A program made the position numbers and the translations under genes. DNA of 46,138 nt, from contig MHBW01000035.1 in assembly GCA_001816385.1 (NCBI GenBank), forward strand, positions 27,984 through 74,121. The letters run 5' to 3'. This document shows positions 36,626 to 45,536 of this stretch, in pieces. How positions within the stretch are numbered: the stretch's first letter is position 1; each line of letters starts with the position of its first letter. The notes below the pieces were generated by a model. It had not been told where the DNA came from, searched no databases, and saw nothing but the letters and a program-made list of their open reading frames with translations. This DNA comes from Candidatus Blackburnbacteria bacterium RIFCSPHIGHO2_01_FULL_43_15b. GTDB lineage: Bacteria > Patescibacteriota > Microgenomatia > UBA8517 > UBA10165.

Positions 36626-37062
36626 CGAAAAATAGAGGGAAAGCAGAGTGCGGCCAAGCACTTTTGGAGTTAGTAATTGTTTTGATGGTTTTGGGCTTGA
36701 TAATCACTGCAGTTTTGAGTGTTGTTACCAACTCTGTTCGCAACGCACGGTTTGCCAAAGATCAAGCTCAAGCTTCAAGATATGCCCAGGAAGCTTTAGA
36801 ATGGGTGAGAACTCAAAGAGACACCGCGTGGACAAACTTGCAGGCTCGGGTAGACAGAACGTATTGCATGCAGGCACTCTCCTGGACGATAGCGTCTGTA
36901 TGCACTTCAAGCCAAACGATAGCAGGTACAAACTTTGTAAGAAACACAACGCTTGCTACTGTTGACTCAAATACAATTTCAATTGACGTTAACGTCTCTT
37001 GGGTTGATTCAATGGGGAGCCACCAAGCAAGGCAAGCGACTTATTTGACGAAATGGAGATAA
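36622..37062 (+). CDS. PilV/GspI-like minor pseudopilin
   Basis: ALLELVIVLMVLGLIITAVLSVVTNSVRNARFAKDQAQASRYAQEALEWVRTQRD. Confidence 0.75.
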   Translation: MTKNRGKAECGQALLELVIVLMVLGLIITAVLSVVTNSVRNARFAKDQAQASRYAQEALEWVRTQRDTAWTNLQARVDRTYCMQALSWTIASVCTSSQTIAGTNFVRNTTLATVDSNTISIDVNVSWVDSMGSHQARQATYLTKWR

Positions 37063-37066
37063 TGAA

Positions 37067-37570
37067 ATGAATTTTAAATTTTTAAACAAGGGCTTCACTT
37101 TGATTGAACTTCTTGTTGTGATCACCATTTTTGCTATCGTGCTTTTGGTTGTTAGCCAGGTGCTCTTTTCAACCTTCAAAGGAGCAAGTAAAAGTGAAGC
37201 TCAAGACAAAGCAAAAAGGCAGGGTGAACAAGCTATGGCAGTTATAGAACGAGCAATTAGAAATGCGCGGACTATTTATACATGCTCAGGGGGTTCCACA
37301 ATAACTTACCAAGAACCTTCTTTGAGTACGGGATCATTTTCATGCATAAATATTGGTTCGGGCTCGGGCTATATTGCTTCAGCCCGTGGGCCATTGACAG
37401 CAAGCGATGTTGATGTTGCATCCTGCTCAATAACTTGCGAAATGGTAAATGGAGTGAATAAAGTCGTTATAATAAACGTCAGTTTTGCTTCTAAAGGTAC
37501 GGCTCAAATTTTGCGTGTTGAAGAGAGAGGCGTTATATCTTTGCAAAGCAGAATAAATTTGAGAAATTGA
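37067..37570 (+). CDS. PilW/GspJ-like minor pseudopilin
   Basis: NKGFTLIELLVVITIFAIVLLVVSQVLFSTFKGASKSEAQDKAKRQGEQAMAVIERAIRNARTI. Confidence 0.85.
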   Translation: MNFKFLNKGFTLIELLVVITIFAIVLLVVSQVLFSTFKGASKSEAQDKAKRQGEQAMAVIERAIRNARTIYTCSGGSTITYQEPSLSTGSFSCINIGSGSGYIASARGPLTASDVDVASCSITCEMVNGVNKVVIINVSFASKGTAQILRVEERGVISLQSRINLRN

Positions 37571-37580
37571 CGGGTACTCC

Positions 37581-37683
37581 CGTCATCCTGAGGCATAGTC
37601 GAAGGATCTCTCGCGTATGCTAGTTCTGCGCAGACAAGCTGCGAGATTCTTCCCCCCCGACTACGCTTGGGGCCAGAATGACA
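37581..37683. repeat. GTCATCCTGAGGCATAGTCGAAGGATCT...CAGAATGACAG element
   Basis: Terminal GTCAT / ATGAC with internal inverted repeats. Confidence 0.75.
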
Positions 37684-37731
37684 GTTGTAATTTATTGACT
37701 TTAGGGGCAGCTTAAGCGTTAATATAGTGTA

Positions 37732-38628
37732 GTGCGAAATTCCACCAGTTCTGGCCAAGCTTTAATTGTTGTCCTTTTGGTAATGTCTGTAGCGTTAACT
37801 ATTGCATTATCTGTCGTCTCACGGTCAATAACTGACATTTCAGTTTCTCAAAAGGAAGAAAGTGCTCTACGGGCAATAAGTGCGGCTGAAGCTGGCGCGG
37901 AAAAGGCTCTAATTGCGGGGTCTGGTTCAAACTGTGCTACAGGAGTTTGTTTCCCGAATGCGCAATTTTCGGCTACGATCACAACACTGGCCGAGGGTGT
38001 TAGGGATTATGTTATTCCTGTAAACATGTCTTCGGGAGATGTGGGCAGCATTTGGCTTGTAGCGCATGATTCAAACAGTAATTTGGTTTGCAACAGTTCA
38101 AGTCCTTGTTTTACAGGAGATAGTTTGAAAGTTTGTTGGGGTAATAGTGGCGCTTCGGGTTCTTCTTCGACAACTCCGGCCATGGAGATTTCTGTTTTGT
38201 ACTCAGATGGAAATATTTCAACTGCAAAAATAGCCAGGGTTGCTGCTGACTCGAATGCGTCAAGGCGTTCTGATAACCAGTTCAGCGCCGCAGGCGGATC
38301 CTGCTCGATTGACGCAAGAAATTTTGCTTTTAGTAAAGAAATAACATTGAGTTCACTTGGTGTCACGACGAGGGCAAGTGCCGCAAGTTTTGCAGGGCCA
38401 ATGTTGGTCCGTTTGCGTTTGATCTACAATACTGATCAAGCACATATGGCGGGTTTATCCGCAAATTATCCAGGCAATGGTGTTTTACCGGTCCAAGGTA
38501 AAAAAATTGAATCTTTAGGTGAATCAGGAGAGGCCAAAAGAAAAGTTGTAGTTTACCGGCCGTATTCGGATATCCCGCCTGTTTTTGATTTCGGAATTTT
38601 CTCGGGGTCCAGCGCCCTGAGTAAGTGA
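37732..38628 (+). CDS. PilX-like minor pilin
   Basis: GTG start; SSGQALIVVLLVMSVALTIALSVVSRSITDISVSQKEESALRAISAAEAGAEKAL. Confidence 0.75.
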   Translation: MRNSTSSGQALIVVLLVMSVALTIALSVVSRSITDISVSQKEESALRAISAAEAGAEKALIAGSGSNCATGVCFPNAQFSATITTLAEGVRDYVIPVNMSSGDVGSIWLVAHDSNSNLVCNSSSPCFTGDSLKVCWGNSGASGSSSTTPAMEISVLYSDGNISTAKIARVAADSNASRRSDNQFSAAGGSCSIDARNFAFSKEITLSSLGVTTRASAASFAGPMLVRLRLIYNTDQAHMAGLSANYPGNGVLPVQGKKIESLGESGEAKRKVVVYRPYSDIPPVFDFGIFSGSSALSK

Positions 38629-38703
38629 TGGGTGACAAGTGACGAGTGATGAGTGTATATTTAGGGGTGACTATTCACTATTCACTAATCACTAATCACT
38701 AAT
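38626..38703. repeat. Tandem GTGA(C/T)-type repeats facing CACTAATCACTAAT repeats (imperfect long hairpin)
   Basis: gtgatgggtgacaagtgacgagtgatgagtg ... cactattcactaatcactaatcactaat. Confidence 0.7.
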
Positions 38704-38704
38704 A

Positions 38705-39727
38705 ATGTCTGTTCTGGGTTTAGATATCGGCGCTAAATCTATTAAAGTTGCTCAACTGGAAAAGCGGGGTGATTTGTTTTCGCTTTTAGCAGCTGGGGTA
38801 ACTGTTACCCCTGGAGGAGGGTTAGACTCGGAAAACGAAAAGGATTTAAATTTAGTTGCTGAGGCGGTAAAAAAACTACTTTCCGATGCAAAAGTTACTA
38901 CGCAAAATGCCAATGTGGTTTTGCCTGAGAATAAAGTAATTACAAGGTTTGTCAGGCTCCCCTATTTAACTGATCAGGAAGTAGACTCGGCCATTTCCTG
39001 GCAGGCTGAGCCCTATATCCCCATTCCCCTAAGTGAGGCGAATATTTCTTATCAAATTTTAAGACGCGTTGATCCTGCAGGAGGTAAACCCGGAAGTGTT
39101 GAGGTGTTGTTGGTAGCAGCAGCCAAAAGTTTGATTCAAAAATATATGAAGGTGGCGCAAATTGTCGGCTTAAACCCTTTAAACATGGAAACTGAACTGT
39201 TGGCTTTGCAGCGTTCTGTCGCTCCTCAGCAGCAGACTGTGGCTTTGATGGATTTTGGATCTTCTTCAACAAGCGTGGGAATTGTGAGAAACGGGCATTT
39301 GGCTTTGAGCTACACAGTTGCCACAGGCGGCGACGCCTTAACCCGCGTGGTTGCCCAAACGTTCAATATGGATTTTGCTCAAGCTGAGCAATATAAGCGA
39401 ACATATGGGTTGGACACAGATCAAGTTGAAGGAAAAGTTGCTCAGGCTTTAAAGCCTATATTTGCAGGAATTGTAGACGAGATCAAAAAAGCCATTCAGT
39501 ACTACAAAACTGAAATTGGAGACTCGAATCCTGTGGCAGCATTGGTTTTGGCCGGCGGCTCTTCCGGTCTTCCGGGCATAACATCTTTTTTGACAGAAAG
39601 TTTGGGGGTAGAAGTTCTGATTGGAGACCCGTTCTCAAGAATTACTAAAGATCAGCCTCTTGATAAGTCTTTCTTAGCTTACGCACCCATGTATGGTGTA
39701 GCCATCGGGGCAGCTCAAAATCAATAA
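38705..39727 (+). CDS. pilM: Type IV pilus assembly protein PilM
   Basis: MSVLGLDIGAKSIKVAQLEKRG, actin-like ATPase motifs, VLAGGSSGLPGI. Confidence 0.93.
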   Translation: MSVLGLDIGAKSIKVAQLEKRGDLFSLLAAGVTVTPGGGLDSENEKDLNLVAEAVKKLLSDAKVTTQNANVVLPENKVITRFVRLPYLTDQEVDSAISWQAEPYIPIPLSEANISYQILRRVDPAGGKPGSVEVLLVAAAKSLIQKYMKVAQIVGLNPLNMETELLALQRSVAPQQQTVALMDFGSSSTSVGIVRNGHLALSYTVATGGDALTRVVAQTFNMDFAQAEQYKRTYGLDTDQVEGKVAQALKPIFAGIVDEIKKAIQYYKTEIGDSNPVAALVLAGGSSGLPGITSFLTESLGVEVLIGDPFSRITKDQPLDKSFLAYAPMYGVAIGAAQNQ

Positions 39728-40242
39728 TGGGAATTAATTTAGTTGGTCAAGCCTCAAAAAAAGAGGTGCAAAATAAACGATTGACCTCGGTCTTAAAAAG
39801 AACCAGTTTTATTGTTTTGGCTGTTTATTTTGTTGCCTTGGCATTTGTTTTTGGAGTAAAAGTCCTTTTCTCTCGGAAGGACGCATCTTTGGTTTTAGAA
39901 GGTCAAAATTTAGCTAAGCAAATTAAGGTTTTGAGCGCGAGCGAAACACTTCTTAATACAGTTAAAAATAGAACGGCACTTGCTGGCAAGATTATTGACA
40001 ATTCCCCGCAAGCGCCTGAAAAGTTGTTGGTTGAAGTAATTTCTATGTTGCCGATAGGGGCCAAAGTCATTCAAGTAGATGCCCAACCTGATAATTTTAA
40101 TGTGCTAATTGAAACTCCTGATTCAAAAACCTTGACGCAAATTTTTTCGGCTATTACTGCCAGCCAATTTACAAGCATAGAACTCTCAAGCTTGAACTTG
40201 ACCGACACAGGCGTTTACAATGCGTCGCTAAATATACGCTAA
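39727..40242 (+). CDS. pilN: PilN-like protein
   Basis: Single N-terminal TM, position after pilM, MLPIGAKVIQVDAQPDNFNVLIETPDSKTLTQIFSAI. Confidence 0.75.
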   Translation: MGINLVGQASKKEVQNKRLTSVLKRTSFIVLAVYFVALAFVFGVKVLFSRKDASLVLEGQNLAKQIKVLSASETLLNTVKNRTALAGKIIDNSPQAPEKLLVEVISMLPIGAKVIQVDAQPDNFNVLIETPDSKTLTQIFSAITASQFTSIELSSLNLTDTGVYNASLNIR

Positions 40243-40245
40243 AAA

Positions 40246-40980
40246 ATGATAGGGCAAACCTTTAATCAGAACCGTCCTTTATCGCAATCTCTGGATACCC
40301 AGGGGTTGAAAACTAAAACGCGCTCTTTTTGGGTGCCGTTGTCCATTTTTTTTGTCATTACGGCCCTGTCTATAACTGTTCTTGGCCCGCAGACCCAAAG
40401 TATATTTGACACACGGGAGCATATTGTTCAATTGCAGCAGGATAACCGGGTGCTTGTGGATAAGAAAAACAAGCTTACATCTATAGATAAAAGTTTATTA
40501 ACCCGGCAGGCACGAATTGCGGTATCGGCAATTCCTGTCGAAAGTTCTGGATTGGCCGCTCTTGCCACCGTGAGAAATAAGGCATTTAGTTCAAATATAA
40601 CTATTAATCAGTTAAGAGTTTCGGAAGGTGAATCTTCCGAAAAGGATGCAGCCAAGGAGGTAAGGTTGCAATTTGAGATCAGCGGGTCTTTGTCTGATCT
40701 TTTGAAGTTTATTGATAGTTTGAGCAAAGCCGCTCCATTACTGCGTATTGCTAGCGTCAAGATGGTGGGAGATGGGGTGACGATTTCGACGGACTTAGAA
40801 ATGAAAACTTTTTGGGCGGAGTTGCCTGTTTCTTTGCCGCCTTTGAATACGCCTTTAAATCAAGTTAACAAAAAAGATCAGGATCTTTTGGGCCAGATGA
40901 ATAATTTGAAAGCGGAATCTTTGGGGTTTGTTGCGCCTGCTTCGGCCAGTGCCAGAGAAAACCCTTTCGCGCCCTACTGA
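40246..40980 (+). CDS. pilO: PilO-like protein
   Basis: TM + coiled region + LQFEISGSLSDLLKFIDSLSKAAPLLRIASVKM. Confidence 0.7.
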   Translation: MIGQTFNQNRPLSQSLDTQGLKTKTRSFWVPLSIFFVITALSITVLGPQTQSIFDTREHIVQLQQDNRVLVDKKNKLTSIDKSLLTRQARIAVSAIPVESSGLAALATVRNKAFSSNITINQLRVSEGESSEKDAAKEVRLQFEISGSLSDLLKFIDSLSKAAPLLRIASVKMVGDGVTISTDLEMKTFWAELPVSLPPLNTPLNQVNKKDQDLLGQMNNLKAESLGFVAPASASARENPFAPY

Positions 40981-40989
40981 CGCTTCATG

Positions 40990-41220
40990 TCACTTTTCCT
41001 CGAGTTTTACGGAGATATTAATTCTTTCAACAATAGCGCGTGCACGAGCCAAAGAGCGGATGGCACGAATTGTTCTTCCTTCTTTGCCAATTAATAGTCC
41101 CATAACGTCTTTAGGAGCGGAAATAGTATATTCGTGCATTCCGTCAACTAAATCTTCTCTAACCTCAATGTCCTTATTCCCTGTTATATGAGTTGTAATA
41201 TAAGTAAGTAGATCTTTCAT
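40990..41220 (-). CDS. KH-domain RNA-binding protein, KhpA-like
   Basis: VMGLLIGKEGRTIRAIRSLARARA KH signature (GKxGxxI type); ATG at 41220. Confidence 0.88.
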   Translation of the reverse strand: MKDLLTYITTHITGNKDIEVREDLVDGMHEYTISAPKDVMGLLIGKEGRTIRAIRSLARARAIVERINISVKLEEK

Positions 41221-41246
41221 ATACGAATTGAAAAGAAATTTATTTT

Positions 41247-41474
41247 CTATCGACCTGTGTTTATCAGTGTTTGCACTATCTTCGTTGGCTGTGCGCCTTT
41301 GCCTATCCACTCTTGATAAAGCTTTTTATCAATTTTAACCTTTTTGTTTTGTGGATCCCAGAAACCCAAGGTGTCAACTACCTTGCCGTCTCTTTTGGAG
41401 CGTTTTTCGCCAACAACTACCCGATATTGCCGTGCGTGTTTTTTACCTGTTTGGGATAATCGAATTTTCAACAT
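41247..41474 (-). CDS. rpsP: 30S ribosomal protein S16
   Basis: MLKIRLSQTGKKHARQYRVVVGEKRSKRDGKVVDTLGFWDPQ. Confidence 0.96.
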   Translation of the reverse strand: MLKIRLSQTGKKHARQYRVVVGEKRSKRDGKVVDTLGFWDPQNKKVKIDKKLYQEWIGKGAQPTKIVQTLINTGR

Positions 41475-41483
41475 ATAGGCTCG

Positions 41484-41492
41484 ATTGTAGCA
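41484..41492 (-). promoter_or_regulatory. Extended -10 TGCTACAAT for rpsP, N9 to ATG (near-leaderless)
   Basis: Minus strand ...CTTGTGCTACAATCGAGCCTATATGTTGAAA. Confidence 0.55.
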
Positions 41493-41605
41493 CAAGTAAA
41501 ACATCATTGCGAGTAAGTAAATGCGGAATAGGCTGTTGTTGCCACTATCGCGGGCACTGCTAAGTGGGACGCTGTAAGCACTATAAGCACTGTACTTTAC
41601 TTTCA

Positions 41606-41650
41606 GGTGGCGTACCTAGACCACCTGGAAGGTGGGACAGATACGCCACC
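41606..41650 (+). repeat. 45-bp nested palindrome, copy 3 (hairpin tip inverted)
   Basis: GGTGGCGTACCTAGACCACCTGGAAGGTGGGACAGATACGCCACC. Confidence 0.9.
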
Positions 41651-41788
41651 TGACAAGGAAGCACTTAAAATGGGCGTTGTACTTGTCACTGTTGTACTCG
41701 TCGCGTATGTGTCGTGTGTAACAAGCGTTGGGGCGTTTACGGACAGTTATTTTTAAGGGGTCGCCTTAAAAGGCGCGATTTATCGATC

Positions 41789-42484
41789 CTATTTTTCTGA
41801 AGACTTTTTCCACAGATCCAGCGCTTTTCCAGCGGCGTCTTGCGTGGCGGCTTTTTTGCTGTTTCCTTTGCCGGCTGCGTAGGATTTTTTGTCAATCCAA
41901 ACCTCAATGGTAAATTCTTTGGCGTGATCCGGGCCGGACTCAGCGATAACTTTATAACTTGGTGCCGGCAACCCCTTTGCCTGGACGAATTCCTGAAGCA
42001 TGCTTTTGGGGTCTTTTAATGATTCTTTAACAGTTTGAGGAACTTTGCTTAAGATAAATCTGTCTACAAATTCTCTTGCGCCGTCTACCCCCTGATCCAA
42101 AAAAATTGCTCCCAGTAAAGCTTCCACTGTGTTTGCAAGTAGACCCGTGTTCGTTCTTCCGCCGCTTTGCTCCTCGCCCCGTGAAAGATATAGAGCGCTT
42201 CCCAAATCCAATTCGCGCGCCGTTTCAGCTAGAGAGGTAGTATTGACCAGCTTTGACCTTAATGCCGTTAAATGTCCTTCGTCAAGGTTAGGAAAATGAA
42301 CAAACAGATTGTTTGAAACAATAAACTCCAAAACCGCGTCACCCAAAAATTCCAACCGCTCGTTAGATTCGGTTTCCACTTTGTTTTCGTTTAAATAAGA
42401 TCTGTGAATAAAAGCCCTGTGCAGACAGGACTTGTCTTTGAAGGTTATTCCAACCCTTTCTTCTACTTGTGGTTCTGTGGTCAT
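41789..42484 (-). CDS. rnc: Ribonuclease III
   Basis: NERLEFLGDAVLEFIVS signature and C-terminal dsRBD (KKSYAAGKGNSKKAATQDAAGKAL). Confidence 0.96.
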   Translation of the reverse strand: MTTEPQVEERVGITFKDKSCLHRAFIHRSYLNENKVETESNERLEFLGDAVLEFIVSNNLFVHFPNLDEGHLTALRSKLVNTTSLAETARELDLGSALYLSRGEEQSGGRTNTGLLANTVEALLGAIFLDQGVDGAREFVDRFILSKVPQTVKESLKDPKSMLQEFVQAKGLPAPSYKVIAESGPDHAKEFTIEVWIDKKSYAAGKGNSKKAATQDAAGKALDLWKKSSEK

Positions 42485-42717
42485 TCAGGTGAATTTTCTT
42501 CAACCAAGTTAACAAATTGTTCGACTGTTTGATTTAACCTGACTTCTTCTTCTGGGACTTCTACATAGGCCTTTTCTTTAATGGTATTTAAAATGTCAGT
42601 CATGATAATAGCATTGATTCCCAAATCTTCTTCTAAAAAGCTTTGGTCTTCAATGTCCGTAACTTCCAGACCCAGTTTCTCGGCCAAAATTGATTTTACC
42701 TGATTTCGTATTTCCAT
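42481..42717 (-). CDS. Acyl carrier protein homologue lacking the phosphopantetheine serine
   Basis: MEIRNQVKSILAEKLGLEVTDIEDQSFLEEDLGINAIIMTDILNTIKEKAYVEVPEEEVRLNQTVEQFVNLVEE aligns with ACP; ADSLD position reads INAII. Confidence 0.8.
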   Translation of the reverse strand: MEIRNQVKSILAEKLGLEVTDIEDQSFLEEDLGINAIIMTDILNTIKEKAYVEVPEEEVRLNQTVEQFVNLVEENSPE

Positions 42718-42773
42718 ACCGAAAAAGGTAACACAGCAGGCATTGCCAGCACAAGCGGTAAACACAGGGCTTT

Positions 42774-43154
42774 TTAGAGGACCTCTTTTTCTTCCAGGCG
42801 CGGGTCGCCTTTAATAATACTGCCTAATACCCCATTAATAAAAGCTGGAGAGTTTTCGCTGCCCATTTCTTTTGCTAACTCTACAGCCTCGTCAATAACT
42901 ACCTTGATAGGCTCCTTTTTCTCAATCTTGAGTTCATAAACTGCCAGTTGGAGTATGGCCAAATCTGTTCTGTTTAACTTATTTAGCGGCCATTCGGGGG
43001 CATGTTCTGTAATTAAATTATCGATCTCTTCTTTTTTGGCCCAGATTCCTTTGACTTGTTCCTCCACTTCTTGATCGGGAGCAAACATGAGGGCAAAAAG
43101 CTGTCTTGCGACTGTTCTTCTTCTCTGATGACGTGGGTCGTTAGAAGCTTTCAT
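42774..43154 (-). CDS. nusB: Transcription antitermination factor NusB
   Basis: RRRTVARQLFALMFA, LNRTDLAILQLAVYEL, VIDEAVELAKEMGSENSPAFINGVLGSI. Confidence 0.93.
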   Translation of the reverse strand: MKASNDPRHQRRRTVARQLFALMFAPDQEVEEQVKGIWAKKEEIDNLITEHAPEWPLNKLNRTDLAILQLAVYELKIEKKEPIKVVIDEAVELAKEMGSENSPAFINGVLGSIIKGDPRLEEKEVL

Positions 43155-43325
43155 TTAAACACTTATGCTCTTGTGATGATACCCGCAGTGCGGGCAAACC
43201 ATATGGGGCAGTTTCATTTTTTTACATTTGGGACAAGGCGAAAGGTTAGGCAGTGAAAGTTTAATATGTCCTCGTCTTTTGCCGGTCCGTGATCTTGTGT
43301 GCTTTTTCTTTGGAAGTGGTGTCAT
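43155..43325 (-). CDS. rpmF: 50S ribosomal protein L32 (not in the ORF track, 56 aa)
   Basis: Translated from the minus strand: MTPLPKKKHTRSRTGKRRGHIKLSLPNLSPCPKCKKMKLPHMVCPHCGYHHKSISV with CxxC...CxxC zinc motif. Confidence 0.95.
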   Translation of the reverse strand: MTPLPKKKHTRSRTGKRRGHIKLSLPNLSPCPKCKKMKLPHMVCPHCGYHHKSISV

Positions 43326-43334
43326 TGTGAAGTT

Positions 43335-43364
43335 ATTTTAACACGAAAAGCTATGTGCTCACAA
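43335..43364 (-). promoter_or_regulatory. Promoter TTGTGA-N18-TAAAAT, N9 to rpmF ATG
   Basis: Minus strand reading. Confidence 0.5.
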
Positions 43365-43370
43365 CACATC

Positions 43371-43421
43371 GTCATTCTGAGCGTAACGAAGAATCTCTTG
43401 ACTTGTTCGAAGTCAATTTGG
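43371..43421. repeat. Partial GTCATTCTGAGCGTAACGAAGAATCT-type element at the recG 3' end
   Basis: GTCATTCTGAGCGTAACGAAGAATCTC then TTGACTTGTTCGAAGTCAA hairpin. Confidence 0.6.
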
Positions 43422-45461
43422 TGCTATATACGTTGTGTTTTCAACCAACTGTTTTAGCACTAGATGACTGTCTACGGATTCCAACAGCTCTTCTGCTGCC
43501 TCGTGCGAGGCTTTTATTAGCTCGTAATCGGAAAAGGACGCAACTTTAAGTTCCGGGAAACCATGTTGGGCAATTCCGTACATTTCCCCTGGGCCGCGCA
43601 GTTCTAAATCAAGCTCGGCCAATTCGCGTCCTGATAAAGTTTTTTCTAAGCTTTTTAGGCGCTTTAAAGTGCTTTGGGAAGCAGATTCGGTAAATAATAA
43701 ACAATATGATTGTTTGTTGCCGCGGCCTACTCTTCCCCGAAGCTGGTGAAGTTGTGCCAGGCCAAAGCGTTCTGCTGCTTCAATCATCATTATGGTTGCA
43801 TTGGGCATGTCAATTCCCACTTCAACAACCGGAGTGGCGATTAAAATATCGACCTCTCCCCTTTTCATCTTGTCCATAATCTCATCCTTTTGCCTGCCTT
43901 TTATTTTTCCGTGTAATAAATTTAAGCGAAGGTCCGGAAAGACCCTTTTTGACAATTGTTCAAACTCAGCGGTTGCAGCTTTAACGGTTTTAAAACCTTC
44001 TTTTTCGGACTCGTCTATTAACGGGCAAACAATAAATGCCTGCTCGTCTGTATTTTTGACGTGTTCCCTGATCCAATTGTATGCGCCTTCTCTCTTTTGC
44101 GGAGGGACAACCCAGGTTTTTATGGGTGTTCTGCCGACAGGCAACTCGTCAAGTGTTGATAAGTCTAAATCCCCATATGCGGCCAGGGCTACAGTTCTTG
44201 GAATGGGTGTAGCTGTCATTGTTAAGATGTGAGGCGAACGACCAGCATCTGCCTTTTCGCTTAAAATTGCTCTTTGCCGTACGCCAAATCTGTGTTGTTC
44301 ATCAATTACAACAAAGCCCAACCTCTCAAAGGCGACGCTTTTTTGAACTAGCGTATGTGTTCCGATAACCACGGAACACCCCTTTGAGGTGTCACCTTTT
44401 AGGGGAGACCTTTGGGCACCTCCGACAAGTAAGCGGACTTTTATATCAAAAGGTTCCAGTAGTATGGAAAGGGTTTTGTAATGTTGAGTAGCCAAGATTT
44501 GGGTGGGTGCCATTACCGCGGATTGGTAACCGTTTAGATGGGCCACAAAACAAGCCAGAGCCGCAACGACGGTCTTGCCGGAGCCCACATCCCCTTCCAG
44601 AAGCCTGTTCATTGGCACTTCGCGCGTCAAACCTTGTAAAATTTCCCTCCCGGCTTTGTGTTGTGATCTTGTTAGCTCGAAGGGTAAGTTATTTAAAAAC
44701 TGCCTGATTTTCTCTTCATCGAGCACAAATCCGTGGGCAACTTTTTCTTCTTTCCATTGTTTTTTGCGAACCAAGCTTTTTAATTGCAGCTCAAAAAGTT
44801 CATTGAAGGCAATGCGGCGGCGAGCTCTTTCTGCTTCCTCCAAAGTCTTGGGGAAATGAGCTATGGTAAGAGACTTGGCAAAAGGAAGAAGATTATATTT
44901 TTTTAAGGTTTGGTCTGGAAGCGGATCTTTAATTTCATCAATTGCCAATGGTAAAACTTGTGCTATTTTTGCTCTCAGCCATTTGGAACTTAAACCCTCA
45001 GTTTCGGCATATATAGGCACGAGCCGGCCTGTATGAAGGGTGGACAGCTTGTCATATGGTGTCAGTTTTTCCCATTGTGGGGCGACGATGCTTTTTTTAC
45101 GACCAAATGCCTCGACTCTGCCTGATAAAGAGATTTGTGTTCCCGGAGGCAAGCTTTTGACCAAATAAGGTTGGTTAAACCAGGTAGCGCCAATTGTTTG
45201 TTGCCCGTCAGAAATAACTGCTTGCTGAATTTTTTTGCCGGTTCGAGTGTAAATATTTTTAATCTCAAGTATTTGACCTTGAATCGTCACTTTTTCACCG
45301 GGTTGTATTGTCGAAATTTGAGTAATTAAAGAAAAATCCTGATAGCGAGCTGGAATATAGTTTATAAGATCGCCTATGGTTTCCACACCTACTTTTTTGA
45401 GCTTGTAGGTAAAGTAAGTTCCGATGCCTGGGAGTGATGAAATTGGAGTACTAAGTTCCAT
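43413..45461 (-). CDS. recG: ATP-dependent DNA helicase RecG
   Basis: OB-fold wedge domain, GDVGSGKTVVA, DEQHRFGVRQR, MTATPIPRT, HQLRGRVGRG. Confidence 0.96.
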   Translation of the reverse strand: MELSTPISSLPGIGTYFTYKLKKVGVETIGDLINYIPARYQDFSLITQISTIQPGEKVTIQGQILEIKNIYTRTGKKIQQAVISDGQQTIGATWFNQPYLVKSLPPGTQISLSGRVEAFGRKKSIVAPQWEKLTPYDKLSTLHTGRLVPIYAETEGLSSKWLRAKIAQVLPLAIDEIKDPLPDQTLKKYNLLPFAKSLTIAHFPKTLEEAERARRRIAFNELFELQLKSLVRKKQWKEEKVAHGFVLDEEKIRQFLNNLPFELTRSQHKAGREILQGLTREVPMNRLLEGDVGSGKTVVAALACFVAHLNGYQSAVMAPTQILATQHYKTLSILLEPFDIKVRLLVGGAQRSPLKGDTSKGCSVVIGTHTLVQKSVAFERLGFVVIDEQHRFGVRQRAILSEKADAGRSPHILTMTATPIPRTVALAAYGDLDLSTLDELPVGRTPIKTWVVPPQKREGAYNWIREHVKNTDEQAFIVCPLIDESEKEGFKTVKAATAEFEQLSKRVFPDLRLNLLHGKIKGRQKDEIMDKMKRGEVDILIATPVVEVGIDMPNATIMMIEAAERFGLAQLHQLRGRVGRGNKQSYCLLFTESASQSTLKRLKSLEKTLSGRELAELDLELRGPGEMYGIAQHGFPELKVASFSDYELIKASHEAAEELLESVDSHLVLKQLVENTTYIAPN

Positions 45462-45536
45462 ATCTATACTGCATCCATACTGTGCTTTGAGTATATCACC
45501 AAGCCTTATGTTGCCTCACGTTAGTAGTTTTCCGCA

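Noticed and set aside
41755-41785. Hairpin CGCCTT-AA-AAGGCG downstream of rnc as another half copy of the two-arm element
   Set aside because: Arm geometry is similar but the GTARTAGC / GCTAYTAC boundary is missing; more likely an ordinary hairpin.
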